From NCBI RefSeq assembly GCF_004343155.1, contig NZ_SMDC01000008.1:62001-126000 (forward strand): 64,000 nt of DNA. Reading direction: 5' to 3'. Both the position numbers and the translations under genes were made by a program. Of this stretch, positions 37,657 through 46,700 are shown piece by piece (the stretch's first letter is position 1; the number at the start of each line of letters is the position of its first letter). The stretch is from Marichromatium gracile (GTDB lineage Bacteria; Pseudomonadota; Gammaproteobacteria; Chromatiales; Chromatiaceae). The notes below the pieces were generated by a model, which was not told where the DNA came from, searched no databases, and saw only the letters and a list, made by a program, of their open reading frames with translations.

Positions 37657-38359
37657 TGCAATCCTGTTCGGCCGATGCCGCCCGGATTGTCGCGCCGTGC
37701 AGCAGCGCGGGGTCGAGCGTTTCGGTCAGGCCGGTGAGTTCGATCGTCCTGACCCCGCTGCTCGGCGCATCCTCGAGCACGATGGTCGGATCATCGCCGA
37801 TGATGCGGCGGATCTCGGCATGACGCTCGACGGGCGCGCCCAGCCGTACCCGACTGAGACGGCTGGCGCCGTTGGCATGACGGATCGTCGCCGGGTGCTG
37901 GCGCGGCTGGTAGGGGCTGACCATGAAGGGCAGCGCCGGGTCGCGCGGATAGGCGAAGCTGAAGCGGGTCTCGCTTCCGTCGGCGCGACGTCGGCGCCAG
38001 CGTACCGCGCGACCGATCGGGATGCCGGCGGCGCACAGGGTCTTGCGGGTGGCGTCGAACAGCCCCGAGTCGGTGACCACGGCGAGGTCGCAGAAGCCCT
38101 CGCCGCGCGCGCTCCAGCCGATCATCCGCCGTCCCGCGCCACGCCCGGCGATCAGGTCGATCGGCCACTTGAACCAGCGGGCGTTGGCCGGGGTGGTGAG
38201 CAACTCGATCACCGGGCCGTCGCTGAACCAGACATGGGCGTGCTGCGCGCGCTCGCGCGGGGTGGCGTAGTCGACCTGGAAACCGAGCCGACGGTAGTCG
38301 TCGACGGCGCGGTGCAGGTCGTTCACCCGCACCAGGACATGACTGCAACGGGTCTTCAT
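37652..38359 (-). CDS. VOC/glyoxalase-like protein at the end of the siderophore operon
   Basis: A 235-residue protein whose N-terminus (CSHVLVRVNDLHRAVDDYRRLGFQVDYA) and later HAHVWFSDGPVIELL resemble the vicinal-oxygen-chelate fold, in particular the glyoxalase-like group. The second half (FCDLAVVTDSG... FSFAYPRDPALPFMVSPY) fits a paired VOC module. Its activity is unknown. It overlaps the PchG-type gene by ATGA and is the last of six coupled genes in operon B, so a role in tailoring, hydrolysis or product protection is likely. It is not part of the standard pyochelin or yersiniabactin gene sets. Confidence 0.7.
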   Translation of the reverse strand: MKTRCSHVLVRVNDLHRAVDDYRRLGFQVDYATPRERAQHAHVWFSDGPVIELLTTPANARWFKWPIDLIAGRGAGRRMIGWSARGEGFCDLAVVTDSGLFDATRKTLCAAGIPIGRAVRWRRRRADGSETRFSFAYPRDPALPFMVSPYQPRQHPATIRHANGASRLSRVRLGAPVERHAEIRRIIGDDPTIVLEDAPSSGVRTIELTGLTETLDPALLHGATIRAASAEQDCK

Positions 38360-39450
38360 CGCGGCTCCTCGCAAGGCTCGCCCAGCAGCGTCTCCAGCGC
38401 CACGGGGCGGGGTGGATCGGGGCGGATCAGCTCGGGGACGCCGATCCGCGAGGCAAGCTCGCGCCAGGCGAGCGAGACGTCGAGCGCCCAGCGTCCGGCA
38501 CGCGCGCGTCTGCCCGGCTCGGCGATGTCGGCGCGCAGCGCATCGAGCGCATGCACCACGGCATCGGGCCAGGTGTGGGCGAAGATGTGGTGGAAGGTCG
38601 GCGTCGGCAGACCGTCGATCAGGCTGGTGCTCGGGGTGTCGAGCCGCTCGGTGCCGGGACCGGCAAGGCGCAGCCGACCGCTGGCCTCGCGCGGCGCGTG
38701 CAGCCGCGCGTTCCACAGCACCGGGCCGTGGGTGTCGGCGAGGGTGAGCACGCCGCCCTCGCAGAACAGCGACACCCGGTGCATCAGCAACCCGTGGTTG
38801 TCCGGGTCCTCGGGGTGGACCTGATTGTGCACGCGCAGCGTCACCGGCACCCCGGCGAGTTCGGCATAGAGCTGTCGGAACGGCTGACCGGGCGGCGGCG
38901 GGCAGTCGGTGAACGACCAGGGCCGCAGCCCGCCGAGGGCGTGACCGATGAGGTCGAGCAAGGGGTAGCTGACCTGGCTGTTGCAGGCGGCGTCGACACA
39001 GAGGATGCGCTGCTGGGCGCGCAGCCGCGCGGCGGTGTCGATGAACTGTCGCACCGGCGCGAGGTTGGGGTAGAGGGTGTTGACCGCATAGGCGGCGTTG
39101 CCGGCGCGCGCGGCGCGCAGGCAGGCGGTGATCTCGGTGGCGTGCACCGGGTGCTCCTGGAGGACGTGCACGCCACGGGCGAGCAGCCGCTGGGCGATCT
39201 CCGCGCCCGGCCCGCCGGTCGCCCCCGAGGGCACCACCACGCAGACGATGGCGACATCCCCGGGGATCTGCTCGGGATCGGTGTAGCAGGGCACGCCGAG
39301 CTCGCCGGCGAGCGCCCGCGAGTAGTCGCTGCCGCGGACGAGGATGCCGGCGAGGGTGTAGCGCTCGGGCGCCGAGCGCACCGCATCGAGATAGACACGA
39401 CCGAAGCCGGTGCCGGCGACCACGACCTTGGCGGGGTGGCTGGTGCTCAT
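38356..39450 (-). CDS. Thiazolinyl imide reductase (PchG/Irp3/YbtU type)
   Basis: NADPH-dependent reductase that turns a carrier-bound thiazoline into a thiazolidine. The 364 residues start with the dinucleotide-binding VVVAGTGFGRVYLDAV and carry the family's VHVLQEHPVHATEI catalytic block, NTLYPNLAPVRQFI and NQVHPEDPDNHGLLMHRV. The ATG at 39450 overlaps the upstream stop by 4 nt and the gene overlaps the VOC gene in the same way. It implies that at least one ring of the product is a thiazolidine. Confidence 0.9.
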   Translation of the reverse strand: MSTSHPAKVVVAGTGFGRVYLDAVRSAPERYTLAGILVRGSDYSRALAGELGVPCYTDPEQIPGDVAIVCVVVPSGATGGPGAEIAQRLLARGVHVLQEHPVHATEITACLRAARAGNAAYAVNTLYPNLAPVRQFIDTAARLRAQQRILCVDAACNSQVSYPLLDLIGHALGGLRPWSFTDCPPPPGQPFRQLYAELAGVPVTLRVHNQVHPEDPDNHGLLMHRVSLFCEGGVLTLADTHGPVLWNARLHAPREASGRLRLAGPGTERLDTPSTSLIDGLPTPTFHHIFAHTWPDAVVHALDALRADIAEPGRRARAGRWALDVSLAWRELASRIGVPELIRPDPPRPVALETLLGEPCEEPR

Positions 39451-41531
39451 GCGTGGGCCTCCGTCTCGATCGCGGTCTCTCGCGCCAGCCGCGCGCGGTC
39501 GATCGCGCCCGAGGGCGTGCGCGGCAGGTGTGCGACCAGCGTCAGATCGCAGGGTGCGGAGAGTCGTGCGGCCAGGGTCGCGGCGCTCGCTGGTGCCACT
39601 GGCCGGCGGGTGGCGAACACCCGATGACCGAGCCGATCGAGCGGGTGATCGGGACCGGGCAGCTCGCGCACCCGCTCGAGCCCGGCGCCGTCGAGCACCG
39701 CGCGCCACTGCGCCAGATCGAGGAAGGTGGCGCGCGCGTCGGCGCGCGCGTCGCTCGCCTCGCTGAGCATCAGCGCCTGCGAGGCCATCACCCAATACTC
39801 CTCGCGGGTCGGCTCGGAGAGCAGCAGCCAGCCGCCGGGGGCCAGCAGCTCGCCGAGCCAGCGCACCGAGGCGTCGGTGTCGCGCGCGGCGTTGAGCACC
39901 CCGCCGGCGAGGATCAGGTCGAAGCGCGCCGCGGCCAGCCCCTGCTCGGCGGGGTCGCGGTCGATGTCGTGCAGGCCGCGCCGCACCCAGGGATAGGGCG
40001 CGAGCAGGGGGGCGGCACGATCGAGGAAGAAGGCGGAGACGTCGGTGAAGCGATAGTCGACCGCGTACCCGGCGAGCGCCGGCAACACCTGCTCCGTGGT
40101 CGCGCCGGTGCCGGCGCCGACCTCGAGCACCCGCAGCGCCCGCCCGCGCGGGTGTGCGGCGGCGATGCACGCTGCCAGCTCGGCCATGGCGCGGTGCTGG
40201 TAGCGACCGACGACCGACTCGCGATAGAGCGCGGCGGCGCGCTCGGTGCGCCCCTCGGGGAAGAGCAGGTGCACCGCCCGGTGCTCGTCGCGCAGCAGCG
40301 CCGGCAGGCGCGCGGCGTTGTCGCGGGCGTAGACGATGGTCTCGGCGCTGCCGAGACAGTCGCGCCACGCCTCCTCGATCGCCGTCCAGGCGGTGGCGAG
40401 CGCCGCATCGTCGTAGGCGCTCGGCGGGCGGGTCGAGCGCAGCGCGCCTGTGGCCTCGGCGGCCAGCAGCCCTTCTGCGCGCAACACCTCGAGCCAGCGC
40501 CCGACCAGGGCGCGATGGGCGGGGGCGACCCCGGCCCGGCGCAGCACCTCGCCGGGGGCGTGGGTCGTCTCGGAATCGGTGAACAGACCGCCGCGCCAGA
40601 GTGCGTTGAGCATCGAGTCGAGGGCGATCCGGGCGAGCCGCTCGGTGAGCGCGACGGCGTGATCGAGGTCGTCGGCGGTCATGCCGATGTCGATCGCCCG
40701 GTCCTCGGGCAGGGTCGGGAGGGCGGTGCGCGCCGGGGCGGGGACCGCGACCAGTCGCGGTGTCGTCCCCGGGCGCTCGAGTGCGACCGCCTCGGCCAGC
40801 TCGGGCAGGGCGCGCGCCTCAGCCTCCAGTCGCGCCGTCGGGGTGGCGATCGTCCAGCCATCGCCGGTCTCGACCAGTGACATGCAGTCGACGCCGAGCT
40901 GCTGTGACGGCATTTTCTGGCCGGGGTCGAGAAGCGGGCAGAACAGCCGTTCGAGGGCATCGAGATCGGCCAGCGCGGCGGCCGGGTGGGCCGTCAGCGC
41001 GTCGAGCCGGGTCGGCGCGATCAGCGCCTGATCGACCCGGTCGCGCTCGAGCAGTCCGAGCGCGCGTGCCGGGGCACAGTCGGCTGGCAGCAACAGTACG
41101 CAGCCGCCCTGCTGCCAGCAGGCGAGCGCGGCGGTGAGGGCGAGCGCCGCGGGCGTCTCCTGGAGCGCGAGCATGCGCGGTGCGCCGAACCAGGGGCCGG
41201 GGTGCGTGATCGCGGTGTCCGGCGGCGCTGTCTGCAGCGGCTCGATCCCGGCGAGATCGGCCGGGTCCGGGGGCGGCGGCGCCTGGCGATCGAGTCGCAG
41301 CTCGGCGCCGAGCTGCAGACAGGCGAGCCCTGCCTGCAGGGTCAGCGCCGGGTCGTCGGGACGCCAGTGGAGATGCCGACCGGCGCCGAGTCCGTCGGCG
41401 GCGAGCCGCGCGGCCAGCCGCGCGGCGTGTTCGAGCAGCGCGGCGCCGCTCCAGACGTGACCGTCGACGATCAGGCGCGGCGAGGTGGCGGCGGCTTCGA
41501 GCGCCGCGAACAGGGTGGATGAGCGGATCAT
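39447..41531 (-). CDS. Free-standing methyltransferase embedded in a degenerate adenylation-like scaffold
   Basis: A 694-residue protein with the outline of an NRPS A-MT-A unit but no working adenylation site. Residues about 1-280 look like a stripped adenylation N-domain (LIVDGHVWSGAALLEHAARLAARLAADGLGAG) lacking the SGSTGxPKG loop and the pocket motifs. Residues about 300-620 are a SAM methyltransferase (LRVLEVGAGTGATTEQVL at 466-483, YRFTDVSAFFLDRA) closely resembling the one embedded in the downstream-numbered NRPS (43734-49208). The C-terminus keeps an A10-like LPRTPSGAIDRARL, but the catalytic Lys is Ala676. It probably methylates a carrier-bound heterocycle in trans. Four-base overlaps join it to both neighbours. 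Confidence 0.75.
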   Translation of the reverse strand: MIRSSTLFAALEAAATSPRLIVDGHVWSGAALLEHAARLAARLAADGLGAGRHLHWRPDDPALTLQAGLACLQLGAELRLDRQAPPPPDPADLAGIEPLQTAPPDTAITHPGPWFGAPRMLALQETPAALALTAALACWQQGGCVLLLPADCAPARALGLLERDRVDQALIAPTRLDALTAHPAAALADLDALERLFCPLLDPGQKMPSQQLGVDCMSLVETGDGWTIATPTARLEAEARALPELAEAVALERPGTTPRLVAVPAPARTALPTLPEDRAIDIGMTADDLDHAVALTERLARIALDSMLNALWRGGLFTDSETTHAPGEVLRRAGVAPAHRALVGRWLEVLRAEGLLAAEATGALRSTRPPSAYDDAALATAWTAIEEAWRDCLGSAETIVYARDNAARLPALLRDEHRAVHLLFPEGRTERAAALYRESVVGRYQHRAMAELAACIAAAHPRGRALRVLEVGAGTGATTEQVLPALAGYAVDYRFTDVSAFFLDRAAPLLAPYPWVRRGLHDIDRDPAEQGLAAARFDLILAGGVLNAARDTDASVRWLGELLAPGGWLLLSEPTREEYWVMASQALMLSEASDARADARATFLDLAQWRAVLDGAGLERVRELPGPDHPLDRLGHRVFATRRPVAPASAATLAARLSAPCDLTLVAHLPRTPSGAIDRARLARETAIETEAHA

Positions 41532-42631
41532 GCGGACTCCTCGGGGGCCTGCGCGATGAACAGCCGCTGACCGGCCAGGGCCAGCGGGTCGTCCTCCTCG
41601 GGCAGGATGGAATGGATCGCCAGCCCGGCGCCTTCGAGCGCGCGGCGCCAGCCGGCGGTGTCGAGGAACACCCGTCCCTCGCGTGCACGCTCGTCGCCGC
41701 TGCCGGGGCGCGGCGCGCCGGGTGCGGGCGAGAGCAGGAACTGCATGGCGCCGAGCGTCGCCGCGCTGTCGTCGACCGACTCGCTGAACACCAGCCAGCC
41801 GCCGGGGGCGAGCAGGGTGCGGATGTGGGTGAGGGCGCGTACCGCGTCGACGGCGTTGTGGAGCACGTTGGTGGCCAGCACCAGCGCCGCCGAGCCGGGC
41901 GCGCGGCCCTGCTCGCGCGGGTCGCGGTCGATGTCGAGCAGCGCGGTGTCGACGCCGTGACGGCGCTCCGCGGCCAGCGTGAACAGGCGCGAGACGTCGG
42001 TGAACAGATAATCCGGCGGCAGTGCGCCGAGGCGCGCGCGCACCGCCTCGGTGGTGTGTCCCAGCCCGGCGCCGAGTTCGACCACCCGGCGTGGTCGCAG
42101 CGCCACCAGCTCGGCGCAGACGGCGTTGAGCGCGGCGGTGAAGTGGTTGCGCTGATAGGCGCCGAGGTCGGCGAGATCGCCGCCGTTGCGAAACACCAGC
42201 TCGGGCAGGCCGGTGCGGTCGCGGGCGAGGTCGACGAGATGGCCGAGCGCGAGCCGGTGCAGCCCAGCCATCCCCGGCGGGAAGCCGAGCGCGGCATAGG
42301 CCGCGTCGAGCGCCTCGGTGGCGACCTCGGGCGCTGTCTCGGCGGCGCGGCGATAGCCCGCTCCGTCGCGCACGATCAGGCCGCGCGCGGCGAGCACGGC
42401 GAGCCAGCGACCGATCAGCCAGACGTGACGCGGCGCGGCGCCGAGCGCGGCGGCGACCGCGGCGGCATCGCGCCCGGTCTCGGCGACGAGCGCGCGCTGC
42501 TCGATCAGCACCCGCAGGATCGCCGCAAGGCTGATCACCTCGAGCCGTGCCAGCGCCGCGGCCAGGGCCTCGGGCGCGGCGGGACGGGGCATGGCGTCGA
42601 TCAGCCGTTGCTGACTCGGCAACAGGGTCAC
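41528..42631 (-). CDS. Stand-alone SAM methyltransferase of the NRPS-embedded type
   Basis: A 367-residue methyltransferase with motif I RRVVELGAGLGHTTEAV, YLFTDVSRLFTLAAERR and LLAPGGWLVFSESVDD. The N-terminal helical part (RHVWLIGRWLAVLAARGLIV) matches the equivalent part of the embedded methyltransferase of the NRPS (RHHWLTRRWLDLLERGGWLE), so it likely derives from such a domain. It should add a methyl group, probably to carbon of a thiazoline-bound intermediate; the position cannot be read from sequence. GTG at 42631 overlaps the previous stop as GTGA. Confidence 0.8.
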   Translation of the reverse strand: MTLLPSQQRLIDAMPRPAAPEALAAALARLEVISLAAILRVLIEQRALVAETGRDAAAVAAALGAAPRHVWLIGRWLAVLAARGLIVRDGAGYRRAAETAPEVATEALDAAYAALGFPPGMAGLHRLALGHLVDLARDRTGLPELVFRNGGDLADLGAYQRNHFTAALNAVCAELVALRPRRVVELGAGLGHTTEAVRARLGALPPDYLFTDVSRLFTLAAERRHGVDTALLDIDRDPREQGRAPGSAALVLATNVLHNAVDAVRALTHIRTLLAPGGWLVFSESVDDSAATLGAMQFLLSPAPGAPRPGSGDERAREGRVFLDTAGWRRALEGAGLAIHSILPEEDDPLALAGQRLFIAQAPEESA

Positions 42632-43737
42632 AGCGCGCCCTCCTCGATGACGGCGAGGTCCTCGACCCCGCCGTCGAGCCATTGCGGCGGCTCGATCGCG
42701 CGCTGTGCGCGCAGCCCCGCGAGCATCGCCTCGGGGTCGAGCGCGAGCGCGGCGAAGCCCGCGCCGGGGGTGAGCGCGCCGGCAACGACCGCCTGGGCGG
42801 CGAGGGCGATCAGGGTGCCGCTGACGGTCGCGTTGCCGACGCCGTCGACCAGGGCGCAGCGGGTCAGCGCCCGTCCCGCCGGGTCGCGTCCGGCGAGTTC
42901 CACCAGCAGCTGGATGCGCGGGCGACGCCCGAGCAGGTCGAGCGCGCTGGCGCGTTCGAGCGCCGCGCGTGCCGCCTCCGGCTCCAGCGCGGGGGCGCGG
43001 TCGAAGGCGTCGAGCACCTGGGGCGCGCTGACCACGCTGAACCAGTCGCCGTGCTCCAGCCCGAGCGCCCCGGCGAGCGCCATCGCCTCCTGATCGAGAT
43101 AGGGCAGCAGCGTCGCCGGGGCGTCGAAGAAGGGCAGCTCGACCGCGCTGCGCCGCGCCAGCGCGCCGCCGCGCGGTCCCGAGCGCCAGGCCGCCAGCGG
43201 CAGGCAGCCGGCGTCGGTGGCGTGGAGGAAATCGGTCGCGGCGGTGGCGGTGAAGCGGTCGAACACCCGCAGATAGCTGCGCAACCGGGTGACGCGCGCA
43301 AACCCCCGCCCCGCCAGCCAGCGTGGCAGCAGCCCGGTCAACCCCGGCTGGAGCCCGGCGCCGAGCAGCGCGGTGCGCGCCGGGGCGCGCTCGAACAGCG
43401 CGGCGATCCCCGGCTCGGCGCTGGCGTCGACCAGATCGACCCCGGCGGCGATGGCGGCGAGCGCGGCAGGGCGGCTGGTGTCGCGGGCCGGACCGGCGCA
43501 GTTGACCAGCACCCCGCAGTCGGCGGCGAAGGCCAGCGCCGAGGCCGGTTCGGTGAGATCGACCGCGCGGGTCTCGATGCGCGCCCCCGGCGCCCGTCGG
43601 CGCAGCTCGGCGGCCAGCGTCTCGGCGCGGCGCCGATCGCGTGCGCCGAGACGCAGGGTGTCGAGTCCGCCATCGAGCAGGACGCGGGCGGCGACGCCAC
43701 CGAGTTCGCCGCTGGCGCCGAGCAGTCCGACCCTCAC
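42628..43737 (-). CDS. Saccharopine-dehydrogenase-like NAD(P)-binding reductase
   Basis: A 369-residue oxidoreductase beginning with a Rossmann motif (VRVGLLGASGELGGVAARVLL) followed by LRLGARDRRRAETLAAELRRR and GVLVNCAGPARD, the pattern of saccharopine dehydrogenase NADP-binding proteins. Related reductases act in some siderophore clusters, possibly as thiazoline reductases alternative to PchG. Since a PchG-type enzyme is also encoded here, the two may act on different rings; this is inference. GTG at 43737 overlaps the NRPS stop (GTGA). Confidence 0.75.
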   Translation of the reverse strand: MRVGLLGASGELGGVAARVLLDGGLDTLRLGARDRRRAETLAAELRRRAPGARIETRAVDLTEPASALAFAADCGVLVNCAGPARDTSRPAALAAIAAGVDLVDASAEPGIAALFERAPARTALLGAGLQPGLTGLLPRWLAGRGFARVTRLRSYLRVFDRFTATAATDFLHATDAGCLPLAAWRSGPRGGALARRSAVELPFFDAPATLLPYLDQEAMALAGALGLEHGDWFSVVSAPQVLDAFDRAPALEPEAARAALERASALDLLGRRPRIQLLVELAGRDPAGRALTRCALVDGVGNATVSGTLIALAAQAVVAGALTPGAGFAALALDPEAMLAGLRAQRAIEPPQWLDGGVEDLAVIEEGAL

Positions 43738-46700
43738 TGTTGCGCTCCGAGCGCGGCGCCGAGATGGTCGAGCACCTGCTCGACGTGCGGCGGCTCGATC
43801 ACGCTGAAGTGGTTGCCGGCGACGTCGATCAGCCGGAACTCGCCGAGGCAGACCTCCTGCCAGAAGGGCGCGGCGAGATGCCCGACCCCGGCGGCGATGC
43901 CGAACGACTGCTGCTCGCGGCAGCGCAGGAAGGTCATGTCGCCGACATAGGGCGGCGGGTCGAAGCGCGCCGCGCGCATGCTGTGACGGCACACCCGGAA
44001 GAGTGCCGGGACCAGCTCGGGGCCGACCGGCAGCCCGGCCTGGGCGGCGGCGGCGCTGGCATAGCCGGCGAGCCGGGTCTCCTGGTCGATCGCCTCGCGG
44101 GCACGCACCGCCGCGGCCACCGCCTCCAGTCCGGGGTCGCCGGAGAGCGCGGCCATCGCCCCGGCCGGGACCCGGCGCTCGGGGTTGTCGGTGAGCCGGG
44201 CGATGGCGCGATGGAGCTGCTCGGGCTCGACCTGCTCGCCGAACACCGCCGCCACCGGATCGAGGTTGAGGTTGGGGACGAAGATCGCCTCGAAGGCCAG
44301 CTCCTCGTCGGTGTCGATGAACATCGGGATGCTGTCGACCAGGGTGAGGTCGACCACCTCCAGGCCCTGCTCGAAGAGCCGTCGCGCGGTCTCGGTGGCG
44401 AGCAGCCCGCCGAGGCAGTAGCCGACGAGCTGGAAGCGGGTGTGGCCGGTGGCGCGCAGCCGCGCGGCGTAATCGGCGGCGACGGTCTCGATCAGCGCCG
44501 GGGTGTCGATGGCCAGATAGCGCTCGACGTCGGCGACGGCGATGCCGACCACCGGCCCGAGCCGCTGGGCGGCGAGCCCGCGCCCGAGATGCTGGAAGTA
44601 GTCGAGGGTGCCGAGCGCGGCGTGGAACATCACCCGCAGCGGACCCGTATCACCACCGCCGAAGGACACCAGCCGGGCGTTGCTCTCGGCGCTCGCCGCC
44701 GCGCGGTCCGGCTGCGCCACCGGCGCCGCGGCCGGCTCGGCCTCGGGGCTGGCGCGCAGCGCGGCGGCGAGCGCGGCCACCGTCGGCTCGTTGAGCATCT
44801 GACGCAGCAGGGTGTCGTAGGCGAAGGGCGCGGCGGCGTCGACCTCCTCGCGCAGCCGTCCGGCGACCCGGGCGAGGATCAGCGAGTCGGCGCCGCGATC
44901 GTAGACGTTCTCCTCGGGGGCGATCCGCTCGATCCCCAGGGCATCGGCCCAGATCGCGCAGAGTTCGGTCTCGAGCGGGTCCGGCGCGCGCGCGTCGCTC
45001 GCGGCGTGCTCGTCGCCGTCGGTCAGCGGTGCCGGGCGCAGTCCGGCGAGGCGCTTGCGGTCGATCTTGCCGGTGGCGCTGAGCGGCAGACGGTCGAGGA
45101 TCTGCAGGTGCGCGGGGCGCATCGGCGCCGGCAGTCGCTGGGCGAGGGTGGCGGCGAGGTCGTCGAGGTCGAGGGCGCGGCGCTCGCGCTTGAAGCGCGC
45201 GGCGAACACCGCCATGCCGCGGCAGGCGAGGGGGTGGGCCGCCTCGGGCAGCTCCACGGCGAGTGCGCCGCCGCGCGACTCGATCAGCGCGCGCCAGCGC
45301 TCGCGGGAGAGGAAGCGTCCGGCGCCGTCGTCCCGCGGGCTCATCATGAAGCCCTGGGTGAGCATCACGTGGGCCAGCTCTTCGGTCGGCTCGGTGAATA
45401 CCAGCCAGCCGCCCGGGGCGAGCAGTTCGACGATGGCATCGAGCGCGCGCTCGGGGTCGGCGACGCTGTTGAGCATGCCGGCGCAGAGGATCAGGTCGGC
45501 GCCGTTGGGCGCCAGCCCCTGGGCGCGGAGATCGCCGTCGAGGTCGAAGCGGGCGAAGCGCATCCCCGCGCGCTCGCCCCAGCGCCGCCGGGCCTCGCCG
45601 AGGAAGAAGGGGCTGATGTCGGTGAACAGATAGTCGACCGGGTAGCCCTCGAGCAGCGCCAGCACCTCGGCGGTGGTGGCGCCGGTGCCGGCGCCGAGTT
45701 CGAGGATGCGCAGCGGATGGCGCTCGTCGTGCCCGGTGACGACGCGGTTGATCAGTGCGGCGGCGGCCTGGTTGTTGTAGCGCGCGGCGAGGTCGTCGCG
45801 ATAGATCGCCAGCGCGGTCTCCTGTCGCCCCTCGGGGAAGAGCAGGGCGAAGGGATCGGCGCGGTCCTCGAGCAGCGCCTGGAGCCGCTCGACATGGGCG
45901 AGGTGATAGTCGATGAAGGCCGAGGAGAAGACCGCGCCGTGGTGTTCGCGCAGTCGTGTCCAGGCCGCCGGTGCGGCATCGGCGCAGAAGGGGCGCGCGA
46001 GGCGGTAGCGCTCGGCGTCCTGAGCGCGTTCGAGCCAGCCACCGCGTTCGAGCAGGTCGAGCCAGCGGCGCGTCAGCCAGTGGTGACGCGGGGCGATGGC
46101 GGCGCGCTCGAGGATCTCGTCGAAGGCGTGCCAGCTCTCGGTGTCGGCGAACAGCCCCCGGGCGGCGAGGGCGGCGAGCATCGACTGACGCGCCGCCGCC
46201 TCGAGTTCGGCGCTGGCCTCGTCGAGTCGCGGTGGGGGCGCGCACTGACGCTCGGCGAAGCGGGCCACGGCGCGGCGCAGCGGCTCGGGATCGTCCTCGG
46301 GGGGACGCTCGACGGCGGCGCACTCGACGAAGCCGAGCAGCGCGCGCTCGCCCGCGCCGGGGGCGCTGATCACCGCCGCGGCGGCGCCGACGTCGGGATG
46401 GGCGAGCAGCGCGCTCTCGACCTCGCCGAGTTCGATGCGATGACCGCGCAGCTTCACCTGACCGTCCTCGCGACCGAGGAACTCGACCTCGCCGCCGGGG
46501 CGGTAACGCGCCAGGTCGCCGGTGCGATAGAGCCGCTGGCCGTCGCGCGGGTGGGTGATGAAGCGCGCCGCGGTCAGCTCGGCATCGCCGAGATAGCCCC
46601 GGGCGAGCCCGGCGCCGCCGAGATAGAGTTCACCCCGGGTCCACACCGGGACGTCGCGCAGCTCGGCGTCGAGCACCCGCAGCCCCTGGTTGGCCAGTGG

